Shown piece after piece: positions 29,750-39,400 of a DNA stretch of 64,000 bases. The stretch's first letter is position 1. Each line of letters opens with the position of its first letter. The position numbers and the translations under genes are program-made. Under the pieces are notes generated by a model. The model ran no database searches, was not told the DNA's origin, and saw nothing but the letters and a program-made list of their open reading frames with translations. Origin of the DNA: UBA6168 sp964573725 (GTDB taxonomy: Bacteria; Bacteroidota; Bacteroidia; Chitinophagales; Saprospiraceae); assembly GCA_964573725.1 (NCBI GenBank), contig CAZNLJ010000002.1, forward strand, positions 122,944 through 186,943. The letters run 5' to 3'.

Positions 29750-30340
29750 ATGACAGCCGAACCGAACCACATCGCCTATTTGTTGCTGGGTGCCAACCTG
29801 GGGGACCGTCTCGCGACATTCGGTTCGGCCCACCAGTTGATCGCCCGGACCGCCGGCAGCATCCGGCAGGCCTCCGCGGTCTACGAAACGGCACCTTGGG
29901 GCGTAACCGACCAGCCACCCTACCTCAACCAGGCCCTGGAGCTGGAAACCGGATTGCCCCCCCGGGCCTTGTTGGCCGGGCTCCAGCGCGTGGAAAAACA
30001 ATTGGGGCGGCATCGGAAAATCCGTTGGGAGGCACGGACCATCGACATCGACATCCTGTTCTACGGCCGGCTCGTCCTCGACGAGCCGGACCTCGTCATC
30101 CCGCATCCCCGGCTTCAGGAACGGCGTTTCGCCCTGGCCCCGCTGTTGGATATTGCCCCGGCGCTGGTCCATCCGGTTTCCGGGCTGAGCGTACAAGCGC
30201 TCTGGGAACGGTTGGACGACCCGCTGGCCGTGACCCGGCTGCCGGAGAAAAACCTGGTGGAAACGGTGCCCCATCGAAGCAAGGAAACCGGTGCCGCAGC
30301 ACCGCCGACCAAAGCGGACAAGGGGAGGAGATCCCCATGA
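29750..30340 (+). CDS. folK: 2-amino-4-hydroxy-6-hydroxymethyldihydropteridine pyrophosphokinase
   Basis: 196-residue HPPK, which transfers pyrophosphate from ATP to the pterin in folate synthesis. The N-terminal YLLLGANLGDR, the YETAPWGVTDQPPYLNQAL loop and the signature RWEARTIDIDILFYG (metal-binding Asp pair) are all present, followed by IPHPRLQERRFAL. The 35 residues after the fold are low-complexity and not conserved. It lies 30 bases before the deoxynucleoside kinase gene, a pairing common in Bacteroidota. Confidence 0.95.
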   Translation: MTAEPNHIAYLLLGANLGDRLATFGSAHQLIARTAGSIRQASAVYETAPWGVTDQPPYLNQALELETGLPPRALLAGLQRVEKQLGRHRKIRWEARTIDIDILFYGRLVLDEPDLVIPHPRLQERRFALAPLLDIAPALVHPVSGLSVQALWERLDDPLAVTRLPEKNLVETVPHRSKETGAAAPPTKADKGRRSP

Positions 30341-30370
30341 CCGCATCACGCGCAAACATCCGCGACAGCC

Positions 30371-31075
30371 ATGGAAGAAAACAACGACAGACCCGGCGAT
30401 CCACGTACCGGGAAGGACGAACGGCCCTTCCCCCACCGATACGTCGCCATAGAAGGGAACATCGGAGCCGGAAAGACAACCCTCTGCCAGATGATGGCGG
30501 CCGGGCGGGAATGCCGGCTGATCCTCGAGCAATTCACCGACAACCCTTTCCTTCCCCATTTCTACCAGCAGCCGGAGCGGTACGCATTCCCGGTGGAGCT
30601 GTTCTTCCTGACGGAGCGGCACAAACAACTGCAGGAATCGCTGACACAACCTTCCCTCTTCCCGAGCCTCACCGTATCGGACTATTATTTCGTCAAGACC
30701 CTGCTGTTCGCCCGGAACAACCTCAACGAGGAGGAGTTCCGACTCTTCCAGCGGCTGTACCACACCCTCAACAACACCTTCCCGGACCCGGACCTGCTGG
30801 TCTATCTCCACCGGACGGTGCCGGACCTGCAGCGGAACATCCGTCATCGCGGACGGGAATTCGAGCTCCAGATCCGGGAGGAATACCTGCAGTCACTCCA
30901 GGAGGCCTATTTCAACTATTTCCGGACGGAGCAGGACTTTCCCATCCTCATCATCGACATCACGGGGGTATCCTTTTGGCAGGACAGACGGGCCTACGAC
31001 CAGCTCATCGGGCTGATCCGGCGTTCTTATCCGAAGGGAGTCCATCGGGCCGAGTTGCGGCCGAGCGTTTCCTGA
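30371..31075 (+). CDS. Deoxynucleoside kinase
   Basis: 234-residue kinase of the dNK/dGK family that salvages deoxynucleosides. The P-loop is GNIGAGKTT (residues 29-37). The ExF motif around LILEQFTDNPFL, the DYYFVKTLLFARNNL segment that binds substrate, and the YLHRTVPDLQRNIRHRGR lid complete the family pattern. A 22-residue polar N-terminus precedes the fold. The last 71 bases overlap the end of the convergent methyltransferase gene. Confidence 0.9.
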   Translation: MEENNDRPGDPRTGKDERPFPHRYVAIEGNIGAGKTTLCQMMAAGRECRLILEQFTDNPFLPHFYQQPERYAFPVELFFLTERHKQLQESLTQPSLFPSLTVSDYYFVKTLLFARNNLNEEEFRLFQRLYHTLNNTFPDPDLLVYLHRTVPDLQRNIRHRGREFELQIREEYLQSLQEAYFNYFRTEQDFPILIIDITGVSFWQDRRAYDQLIGLIRRSYPKGVHRAELRPSVS

Positions 31076-31853
31076 CGACGAAACCTTTCCCGACGGAATA
31101 ACGGGATTTCCCGAAGAGCCGGGCATCCAGCCGAAGGATGGCATCCGTCAGGCGGACAAGCCGGGGCTCCCTGGCGGTGGGACGCAGTTTGAGGGTCCTT
31201 TCCTTCCGTCCGGATACGTTGCCGGCATTTTCCTTGAACAGCCTTTGCAGCCATCCGGTCCAGTACATTTCCAGGAAGGCCACGAGATAGCCGCCGAGAT
31301 TGTGCTCGGAGACGACCGCCAATCCATATTGTCCGCACCAGGTCCGGAAGGCCGCCGGATCCACCAGGTATTCATGGCCGAAGGCGTAGGCCCCTTGGGC
31401 GATGACCCGGCGGCCGAACAGGAAATTGACCGGGTCGTAGGTGAAGGGGAAATGACATTGCGGGAAAGTGACCAACGCGACGCCGCCGGGTTTCAACACC
31501 CTGGCCAGTTCGCGGGTCATGCGTTCCGGGTCTCCGACGTGTTCCATGACATCCACAGAGACCAGCAGGTCGAAGCGATTGTCCGGAAAGGACAAGGCCA
31601 GGGCATTTTCCTGTCGATACTGCAGGTTCGGGACGGCGGCGTTCATGCGGCGGGCGAAGGCGATATCATTCTCGTTGATATCACAAGCCACCAGTTCCCG
31701 GCAAGCGGCGGCGATCATGGGATCGTAATCGCCCTCCCCGGTACCGAGGTTAAGGATGCTGGGCAAAGGACCTTGCGGGGCCAATCGCCGCAGTTGGTCC
31801 CGGACGAACCGATAGCGGTTCCGGTAGGTGGGAAACAAGAGTTTGTAGTTCAT
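31005..31853 (-). CDS. Class I SAM-dependent methyltransferase
   Basis: 282-residue methyltransferase. Motif I is LNLGTGEGDYD, the acidic end of strand 2 is VACDINEND, and motifs II/III are VDVMEHVGDPERM and LKPGGVALVTFPQ. The type is that of UbiE/Methyltransf_11 enzymes acting on small molecules or polyketide-like substrates. The extended C-terminus (about 90 residues, basic) is not conserved. The next gene downstream of its start is a membrane glycosyltransferase ending 13 bases away, so the pair may modify a surface polymer together. Confidence 0.85.
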   Translation of the reverse strand: MNYKLLFPTYRNRYRFVRDQLRRLAPQGPLPSILNLGTGEGDYDPMIAAACRELVACDINENDIAFARRMNAAVPNLQYRQENALALSFPDNRFDLLVSVDVMEHVGDPERMTRELARVLKPGGVALVTFPQCHFPFTYDPVNFLFGRRVIAQGAYAFGHEYLVDPAAFRTWCGQYGLAVVSEHNLGGYLVAFLEMYWTGWLQRLFKENAGNVSGRKERTLKLRPTAREPRLVRLTDAILRLDARLFGKSRYSVGKGFVVRKRSAATRPDGLPSDKNAGSAR

Positions 31854-31865
31854 CCTGGACCGGGT

Positions 31866-34097
31866 TTACATGCTGCTGGCGGCCTGTCGGAATTGGGCGG
31901 CCCGGGTCGGATCCCCCTGTTCCTCATAGATCTGGGCGGCCAGTTCATAGGCGGCCCGGAACCGGGGCGCCAGGCTGAGCACCTGTTGCAGGTACGACAA
32001 GGCACCCGAAAGGTTCCGGCGCTGTTTTTCGATGAGAGCCAGGTAATAGTAGGCCGTACTGAAATCCGCCTCCACCGCCACGGCCCGACGGAAATCCGCT
32101 TCCGCCGCATTCGTGTCCCCCAGGTTCAAGCGGGCCAGCCCGCGGTACAGCAGGCCGCTGGTATTGTCCGGGGCCACCTGCAACAATTGTTCCGCCGCCT
32201 CCTTCGCCGCCGGCAGGTCGTTCTGGTTCATGTACGCGATGGCCAGGTTGGTCCAGGCGATTTCATTGTCCCGGTATTGTTGCAATTCCTCCTGATAGGC
32301 CGCGATGGCCGCGGGCCAATCCTGCCGCTGGAAGGCCTGTTGTGCGCGGAAGATAGCGCCGCCGCCCTGCTCGACGGCCGTGAGCGGCACCCCGTTCGCT
32401 TCCACGACATGGACAGTCCGGGCATTGGGCCAGGACCCCGCCCGCAGATGGGGTCCCTTGATGTAGCGGGAAGGGAAAATGCCGTAGTCCCAATTCCGGT
32501 CGTACCGGTTGTTGAAGCGTTGGTAGCGGACCATGACCTTACCGTCGTATTTCTTATGGACGTAGGTTCCCAGCAGGAAGGAAAAGGAAGTCGCGACCAC
32601 CACCGTATCCTTCATCTCCGGGGAAATACGCCCGGTCTCCTCGAGCCAGTCGACCGCCTGCCGCACACTGGTTCCCCAATAGTCGGTCTCGTACCGACCG
32701 AAGGCCTGCCCGATACCGCCGGCCGCAGGATTGAAGTAGACATAGGGGTAGGCGGTATTTCGGGCGATGAAAACAGCCGGCTCCAGCACCAGGAGTCCGA
32801 TGAGTCCGTACAAGACGTACTTCGCGGTCCGATTGTCCCGCAGCCGCTCCTCCATGCGGAGGAACCCCAGGACTGCCAGTGCCACCAACGGCGGGTAGAC
32901 AAAAGTCAGGTGACGCCAGCCGTCATGGAGGACACTATCCTTGTAAATGATGTAAAACAGGGGAAAGAACCCGGTGAAACAGATGAGAAGCAGGGGCAGG
33001 ACCTGGTACCGCCGCCAGAGGCTTCGGAAGTGCACCAGGGCGACCGCCACCCCCGCCAGGGTGAACAAGGGAACCGTGCGCCACACCCATTGCAGGGCAT
33101 AATCCCAATCGGTCTGGTCGGACATCACATTATCCCCCTTGAACAGGACCCGGATACGGATGCCCAGCTTGGAGAACTCCCCCAAGGCTTCCAGGGGATG
33201 GGCGATCGGCGCCTGCAGGGCATAAGGCCAGCAGAGCAGCGCCAGCAGATAGCCGGCCGCCGCGACGCCGAGCGTCCAGGCGGCATATGTCCCCACCCGG
33301 CGGGTATCGCGGAGGATACCGGCCCAGCCGTACCGCTGCAGGAAGGAAAGCCCGGCGAAAAGACCGAGGTAGGCCACCAACAGGAGGCCGCCCGCCCGGG
33401 TACCGATGGCGATGCCGATACCGACGGCGACCCCGGCGGCCCAACGGAAATCGGGCTTCGGCAACTGCCGGAGAAAAGGCACCATGCAGCAGACCGCCAT
33501 CATGTAGCCGGCCGCAAAGGGGATGTCCTTCGGGTTCATCAGGCTATGCCCCAGGAAGCGGGGCGAGAGGAACATCAGCAGCAAGGTCAGGATGGCCGCC
33601 CGCCAACCGGCGACGAACCTGACCAGGAGGGCGGTGAACAACATCGCCGCAACACCGAACAAGGCGTTGAACACATGGCGTACGCGATGGTAGCCCGCAT
33701 CCGCCTGGACGAATCCCAGGGCCTCGTTGGTGAATCCTGTCAGGATATCGAAGAAACCGCCGTAGTAATACATCTTCCCCCTGTTGTACAGGTCGTTGGC
33801 CGTAGTGTCCACCGCGAGGGCGGCGGTATCCTGACCGAAGGAGGAATAATACCGGACCAGGCGGGCGGAATAATCGTTTTGGTATTCGTCGTCTCCGTTG
33901 ATGCCGCTGCCGAGCGAGAGGACGACGGTCAGCACCAGGACGATACCGGCCAAGCCGGCGAACATTTTCCGGTAAAGCGGATCCCTGGGATCGGTGACGG
34001 CGGGCCGGACCGGGTCGGCGGGTATCCGTCCGGAGGGCGTGGGCCGGACCGGCTTCCTGCCGGTTCCGCCTTTCCTGTTCGCTGATGGCTTGCTCAT
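31866..34097 (-). CDS. GT-C type membrane glycosyltransferase fused to TPR repeats
   Basis: 743-residue protein. The first 45 residues are basic and Pro-rich. Residues about 45-430 hold about ten membrane helices of a GT39/PMT-like GT-C fold, with the acidic loop NGDDEYQNDYSARLV after helix 1, where GT-C enzymes place a catalytic Asp-Glu. A soluble region (about 430-570) follows. Residues about 580-740 are four or five TPR units (AWTNLAIAYMNQNDLPAAKE ...). It should transfer sugar from a polyprenyl-phosphate donor outside the inner membrane; the TPR part may bind partner proteins. The acceptor is unknown. Confidence 0.8.
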   Translation of the reverse strand: MSKPSANRKGGTGRKPVRPTPSGRIPADPVRPAVTDPRDPLYRKMFAGLAGIVLVLTVVLSLGSGINGDDEYQNDYSARLVRYYSSFGQDTAALAVDTTANDLYNRGKMYYYGGFFDILTGFTNEALGFVQADAGYHRVRHVFNALFGVAAMLFTALLVRFVAGWRAAILTLLLMFLSPRFLGHSLMNPKDIPFAAGYMMAVCCMVPFLRQLPKPDFRWAAGVAVGIGIAIGTRAGGLLLVAYLGLFAGLSFLQRYGWAGILRDTRRVGTYAAWTLGVAAAGYLLALLCWPYALQAPIAHPLEALGEFSKLGIRIRVLFKGDNVMSDQTDWDYALQWVWRTVPLFTLAGVAVALVHFRSLWRRYQVLPLLLICFTGFFPLFYIIYKDSVLHDGWRHLTFVYPPLVALAVLGFLRMEERLRDNRTAKYVLYGLIGLLVLEPAVFIARNTAYPYVYFNPAAGGIGQAFGRYETDYWGTSVRQAVDWLEETGRISPEMKDTVVVATSFSFLLGTYVHKKYDGKVMVRYQRFNNRYDRNWDYGIFPSRYIKGPHLRAGSWPNARTVHVVEANGVPLTAVEQGGGAIFRAQQAFQRQDWPAAIAAYQEELQQYRDNEIAWTNLAIAYMNQNDLPAAKEAAEQLLQVAPDNTSGLLYRGLARLNLGDTNAAEADFRRAVAVEADFSTAYYYLALIEKQRRNLSGALSYLQQVLSLAPRFRAAYELAAQIYEEQGDPTRAAQFRQAASSM

Positions 34098-34128
34098 TAG
34101 GTAGATGGTATTAAGCGAAATTAGACAA

Positions 34129-34887
34129 TCAATGTGGCTTCCGAACCGCTGGGAGCGGCGCCTCCAACTGCCGCAGCATGGTTTCCCGGACCTGTTCCGA
34201 CAGCCGGGGCACGTCCCGGGCGGTCAGTCCCTCGACCGGAATCGGCTCGCTCCAGACCACCCTGACCACCCCCGGCCACAAGTCCAACCCACTGGCCTTG
34301 CCGCTCACCTGCCCTACATTCACCAGGGTCTGCACGGCGATCGGCTTACCCGACTCGATGGCGACCCGGAAAGCGCCGCCGTGGAAAGGCAGCAGGGGTT
34401 CCGCGGAGCGGTTGCGCGTACCCTCGGGATACAGGAACACGGAATAACCTTCCGCCAGGGTATCGTGCAGGAACTTGATGCTGGCCTGCCGGGAGGCGGG
34501 ACTGCTGCGGTCCACCAGGACGCACAACTTCCGGACGATGAAACCGAAGACCGGGATACGGGTCAGCTCGCGCTTCGCCAGGTATTTGTACACGCCCGGG
34601 AAGGCCCTTGCATTGACCATGAAATCGACCGGCGAGCGGTGGTTGCTGACGATGATGTAGGCCTGCGTCGGGTCGAGGCGTTCCAGCCCCCTGATATCGA
34701 AGCGGATGAGGGTGAGTCCGAAAAAGAGGCGCGTATACACATGGTGGCTGAACCAGATGATATATTTCCGCCAGGGTCGGGGAAACAGCAGGAATGCCAG
34801 GTAATAGAAGGGGAAGAATACCAACCAGAGCAGAAAAAACACCGTCATACCGTAAATGGCCCACAATTTTCTGGCGGTTGTTTTCAT
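34129..34887 (-). CDS. 1-acyl-sn-glycerol-3-phosphate acyltransferase (PlsC family)
   Basis: 252 residues from ATG 34887; the upstream extension is out of character. The N-terminal membrane helix (YGMTVFFLLWLVFFPFYYL) is followed by the catalytic His-x4-Asp box in SNHRSPVDFMV and the acyl-binding FLYPEGTRNRS motif. It makes phosphatidic acid from lysophosphatidic acid for membrane phospholipid. It is divergent from the dehydrogenase gene. A near-consensus -7 element (CATATTTG) sits about 27 bases upstream. Confidence 0.88.
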   Translation of the reverse strand: MKTTARKLWAIYGMTVFFLLWLVFFPFYYLAFLLFPRPWRKYIIWFSHHVYTRLFFGLTLIRFDIRGLERLDPTQAYIIVSNHRSPVDFMVNARAFPGVYKYLAKRELTRIPVFGFIVRKLCVLVDRSSPASRQASIKFLHDTLAEGYSVFLYPEGTRNRSAEPLLPFHGGAFRVAIESGKPIAVQTLVNVGQVSGKASGLDLWPGVVRVVWSEPIPVEGLTARDVPRLSEQVRETMLRQLEAPLPAVRKPH

Positions 34888-35037
34888 GTTGCGGCAACTG
34901 AAGCTGATTTCCGCAAATATGGGAAAATTTATCAGGATTGGGCGCGGAATTGCGGGACGAGGTGGTGCGGGCGGCGGAATCGACGGGATTTTCCGAACGA
35001 AAGCAAGGCTGCCGGCGGCCTGATCGGGCGGGACAAG

Positions 35038-35068
35038 TTGCCGGAGGTGCCCGGGGACCTTAGTTTTG
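35038..35068 (+). promoter_or_regulatory. Promoter of the D-2-hydroxyacid dehydrogenase gene
   Basis: TTG (35038-35040), 20 bases, TAGTTTTG (35061-35068): a perfect Bacteroidota promoter. It ends 15 bases before the ATG, so the leader would be only about 8 bases. Confidence 0.65.
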
Positions 35069-35083
35069 CGAAAAAAAAGCGGT

Positions 35084-36076
35084 ATGGAGAACAGACCCAA
35101 GATCGTTGTCCTGGACGGGCACACCATGAACCCGGGCGACCTGTCATGGGAGCCCCTGGCCCGTTGGGGCGAGCTGGTTGTACATACGGAAACGGGACCG
35201 GAGGCGGTTGTTGCGCGGCTGGAAGGGGCGACGGTGGCGTTGACCAACAAGGTCTTGCTGGATGAGCGGGTATTTTCCAGCTTGCCGGTGCTGCGGTTGG
35301 TATGCCTGATGTCGACGGGCTACGATGTGGTGGACCTGGCGGCGGCGGACCGGCGGGGAATCACGGTATCCAATGTCCGGGACTATGCCACGCACTCGGT
35401 AGCCCAGCATGTGTTCGCCTTGCTGTTGGCGCTGACGAACCGGGTGGCGGAACACGACCGGGATGTACGGGCGGGCGGATGGGCGCAATCCGGCACTTGG
35501 AGCTACACGCTCGGGGAGGTGGTCGCCCTGGAGGGACGGGTCATGGGCGTGGTGGGATTGGGAAAAATCGGGCGGCAAGTGGCGCGGTTGGCGCAAGCCT
35601 TCGGGATGCAGGTGCTGGCGTTCCATCGGCATCCGGAGCGAGCCGCCATGCCGGGTGTGGACTTCGTCGGACTGGAGGAATTGATGGCCGGCAGCGACGT
35701 GGTGAGCCTGCATGTCCCGCTGACGGATGAAACGAGGCATCTGGTCGACCGGAAAAGGCTGGCATCCATGCGCCGGAGCAGCTACCTGATCAATACCGGC
35801 CGAGGCGGGCTGGTCGATGAAGCTGCCTTGCGGGAAGCCCTGGAGGAAGGCCGGATTGCCGGTGCGGGCCTCGATGTCTTGTCCGCCGAGCCGCCGGTCG
35901 GCGGCAACACGCTGATCGGCGCCAGGAATTGCCTCATCACGCCGCACCATGCGTGGGCGACCGCCACGGCACGACGGCGCCTGCTGCAGGCCTGTGCCGA
36001 TAACGTCGCCGCCTACCTGAGCGGATCACCCACGCAGGTGGTCGGGCAAGCCGGACGGCCGGGACCCGAAACGTGA
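35084..36076 (+). CDS. D-2-hydroxyacid dehydrogenase
   Basis: 330 residues from ATG 35084. Residues about 5-100 and 290-315 form the catalytic domain, and residues about 100-290 the NAD domain with GVVGLGKIGRQVA. Catalytic residues are Arg in INTGRGGLVDE, a Glu downstream in VLSAEPP, and His in ITPHHAWAT. The family includes glycerate, hydroxypyruvate and lactate dehydrogenases. The CHAT-like C-terminus resembles glycerate dehydrogenase, but the substrate is not certain. Confidence 0.85.
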   Translation: MENRPKIVVLDGHTMNPGDLSWEPLARWGELVVHTETGPEAVVARLEGATVALTNKVLLDERVFSSLPVLRLVCLMSTGYDVVDLAAADRRGITVSNVRDYATHSVAQHVFALLLALTNRVAEHDRDVRAGGWAQSGTWSYTLGEVVALEGRVMGVVGLGKIGRQVARLAQAFGMQVLAFHRHPERAAMPGVDFVGLEELMAGSDVVSLHVPLTDETRHLVDRKRLASMRRSSYLINTGRGGLVDEAALREALEEGRIAGAGLDVLSAEPPVGGNTLIGARNCLITPHHAWATATARRRLLQACADNVAAYLSGSPTQVVGQAGRPGPET

Positions 36077-36420
36077 GGCGGGGTCTCCTTCGTCGGTGGC
36101 CGGCCTGCTGGCAGACCGGATGGAGGCCGTGGCACGCAGGATATTTCCCGCCCCTCCCCCTTTGCTGAAACAAAACAATCCGAATTGAGTAAAAGGCGTA
36201 TATTTGCCCAGTTTTTTCGACAGGCTACGCCTGCGGCGCAAGGGATTGCGGCTAAGGGCCTGATATAAAAAAGACTAGGTATTTCACCGGATTACCAAGC
36301 TAAATTCATTCAGCAAAAGCGAAGCCTGGGTGAAGCGGCAAACGGACAAGAGGACCCCGGCGACCCGTCGGCCACCCCCGTCCGAACCCCCCAGCACTCC
36401 GCACCTAAAACAAGCTTCTC
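36077..36420 (+). other. Long leader region before secDF
   Basis: 344 bases without a gene. A perfect -7 box, TATATTTG, lies at 36199-36206, though no TTG sits at the right distance. From there about 210 bases remain before the secDF ATG. Two small hairpins can be drawn: CGCAA/TTGCG with a four-base loop, and an imperfect GGTATTTC/GGATTACC stem. Two short basic frames are not convincing genes. Confidence 0.4.
36199..36206 (+). promoter_or_regulatory. -7 promoter box upstream of secDF
   Basis: TATATTTG matches TAnnTTTG exactly. The nearest TTG is only 11 bases away, so the -33 element is not identified. Confidence 0.35.
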
Positions 36421-39400
36421 ATGCAAGGAAAAGGAATCATCAAGTTTTTTCTCATCGCATTGGCGCTGGTCTCCCTGATCCAATTGCTGTATGTGTTCCC
36501 GACGGCCAGGGTCGAGCGGGAAGCCGATGCGTACGCCACCCAGGTCTGCGCCGGCGAAGGAGGGGAAGCGGACAGAGCCTGCCTCAAGAAAGCCAGGGCC
36601 GCCTACCTGGACTCCATGAGCACCGAGAAAATCTTCCGTATCCCGCTGCTCCGTTCCTATACTTACCAAGACCTTAAGAATTCCCAGTTGAATTTCGGCC
36701 TGGACCTGAAAGGGGGCATGAGCGTCCTGCTGCAGGTCGACCTGACCGATTTCATCCGTACCATGGCCGATGCCACAAACGGGGAAAACGCCACCCTCGA
36801 ACAGGCCCTCGCCGCCGCTACGGAAAAACAGAAATCCGCCCAATCCGACTTCATCAGCCTGTTCGTACAATCCTGGTCGGAAGCTTCCGGCGGACAGGCC
36901 CTGAACACTTTGTTCAAGCGGAACGAATCCCTGTCCGACCAGGTCAACGCCTCCACCTCCGACACGGAGGTGGCCCGCATCCTTCGGGAAAAAGCCAACG
37001 AGACGGTCAGCCTCACCTTCGAACTCCTCAAACAACGGATCGACAAGCTCGGGGTCATCGGCCCCAATGTCTCCCTGGACGACAGCCGCGACCTGATCCT
37101 GGTCGAACTGCCGGGGGTCGACAACCCGCAACGGGCCCGGACCTTCCTCCAGGCCGCCGCCAAGCTGGAATTCTGGAACACGTTCCGGATCACCGACGGC
37201 GGCATCCGGGCCGCCCTCATCGAAGCCAACAGCAAATTGGCCAAAATGTCACCCGGCCAGGAGACGGCCGCCCCTGTCACCACCGACTCCACCGGCCAGG
37301 AAACGGCGGCGGCGGATTCCATCGCCGACCTGCTGGACCCGCTGGCTTCCGTCCAGGGGCCGCTTTTCGACAACTTCATCCTGAACGACGGCTCCATGGG
37401 CCTCGCCGTCATGGGAACCGCCGAAAAGAACAAGCGCAACGCCGTGGACGAGATGCTCAACCGGCCGGGCATCCGGGAGCTCTTCCCCCGCAACGTCGTC
37501 TTCCTGTGGTCGCGCAAACCCGCAAAGGATGCCGATGGCGTGGAACAGGCCAATACCTACGAACTGTACGCCATCCGCAAGGATGCCGGCAAGAATACTG
37601 CGCCGCTGGAAGGGGACAAGGTGACGGAATCGTTCGCCAGCCCGGACCCCACCACCGGCGAACTCTCCATCAGCCTCAAGATGGACCCGGAAGGTGCGCG
37701 CATCTGGGGAGCCATGACCCAGAAAGCTTACAACGAAGGCAACCGCGAAATCGCCATCGTCCTGGACAGCACCGTGGTGTCCGCCCCACGGGTCATCAAT
37801 CCGATCTTGACCGGCGATTCCCAAATCACGGGTAACTTCACCGTACAGGAAGCACAGGATGTCGCCAACATCCTGCAGATCGGCAAACTGCCCGCCCGCA
37901 CCCAGATCATCCAGGAATCGCTGGTCGGTCCGAGCCTCGGCGCCGAGAACATCAGCACCAGCCTCAACGCCCTGCTGGGCGGCTTCGTGTTGGTCCTCGC
38001 CTTCATGATCTTCTACTACGGCGGGGCCGGCATCGTCTCCATCGCCGTGCTCTTCCTCAACATCATCTTCATGGTCAGCGCCGTCGCCTCCTTCGGCACC
38101 GTCCTGACCCTGCCCGGCATCGCCGGTATCGTCCTGACCATCGGTATGGCCGTGGATGCCAACGTCATCATCTTCGAACGGGTCCGGGAAGAACTCCGGT
38201 CCGGGAAATCGCTGCTGGCCTCCGTCAAGGACGGGTACAAGTTTTCCTACTCCGCCATCATCGACGGGAACGTGACCACCTTCCTGACCGCCGCCGTGCT
38301 GGCCACCTTCGGCCTCGGCCCCGTCAAAGGCTTCGCCGTCGTGCTGATGATCGGTATCCTGACCACCGTCTTCACTGCCGTCCTCGTCAGCCGGATACTC
38401 GTCGAGTGGTGGCTCTCCAAAGGGAAATCCATCAGCTTCTGGCAACCGGCCACCCGCAATACCCTGGCGAACCTCCAGGTGGACTGGATGGGCATGCGCA
38501 AGAAATATTATGCCGTCTCCATCACCGTCGTCGTCCTCGGTATCGCCTCCTTCTTCCTGCGCGGCTTCGACCTGGGTGTCGACTTCCGCGGCGGCTATTC
38601 CTTCAATGTGGCCTTCACGGAAAACACCAGCGTGGACGCCATCCGCACGGCCATGACCGATGCATTCGGCGAAGCCCCGGTCGTGAAGGCCGTCGATACG
38701 GAAAACACCTTCAACATCGTCACGGATTACCTGGTGGACGACCCCGCGGAGGATGCCCAGGACCGCGTCGTGGAAAAACTCTTCGAAGGGGTCCGTTCCC
38801 TCGACGCTACCGCCGACCTGGATGATTTCAAGGATCCGGATGGCGTCGGCACCCACGTGACCACCTTCAGCAAAGTGGGTCCGACCGTAGCGGACGACCT
38901 CCGCAACAGTGCCTGGAAGGCCGTCATCTTCGGATTGGCCGTCATCTTCCTCTACATCCTGGTGCGTTTCTCCCGCTGGCAATACAGCCTCGGCGCCGTC
39001 ATCGCCACCGCCCATGATGCGCTGGTCGTGATCTCCATCTTCTCGCTGCTGCATGGCATCCTGCCCTTCCCCATGGAAGTGGACCAGGCCTTCATCGCCG
39101 CCATCCTGACCATCATCGGGTACTCCGTCAACGATACGGTCATTGTCTACGACCGTATCCGGGAGTATTTCGGGTTGCATCCGGACAAGAGCAAGCACGA
39201 CATCATCAACATGGCCATCTCCAGCACCATGAGCCGTACCTTGATTACCGCCCTGACCACCTTGTTCACGGTCATCATCCTGTGGATATTCGGCAGCGGA
39301 AGCATCAAAGGCTTCGCCTTCGCCCTGGTCGTCGGGGTGGCCGTCGGTACCTACTCTTCCATCTTCATTGCATCGCCGGTGATGTCGGACCTTTCCAAAG

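Noticed and set aside
31245..34085. 946-codon plus-strand frame over the methyltransferase and GT-C genes
   Set aside because: Antisense shadow; no domain is recognisable, while the minus-strand genes are clear.
36207..36420. tRNA, tmRNA or SRP RNA in the region before secDF
   Set aside because: Only weak short hairpins; no cloverleaf, no tag-peptide frame and no conserved loop sequence could be found.
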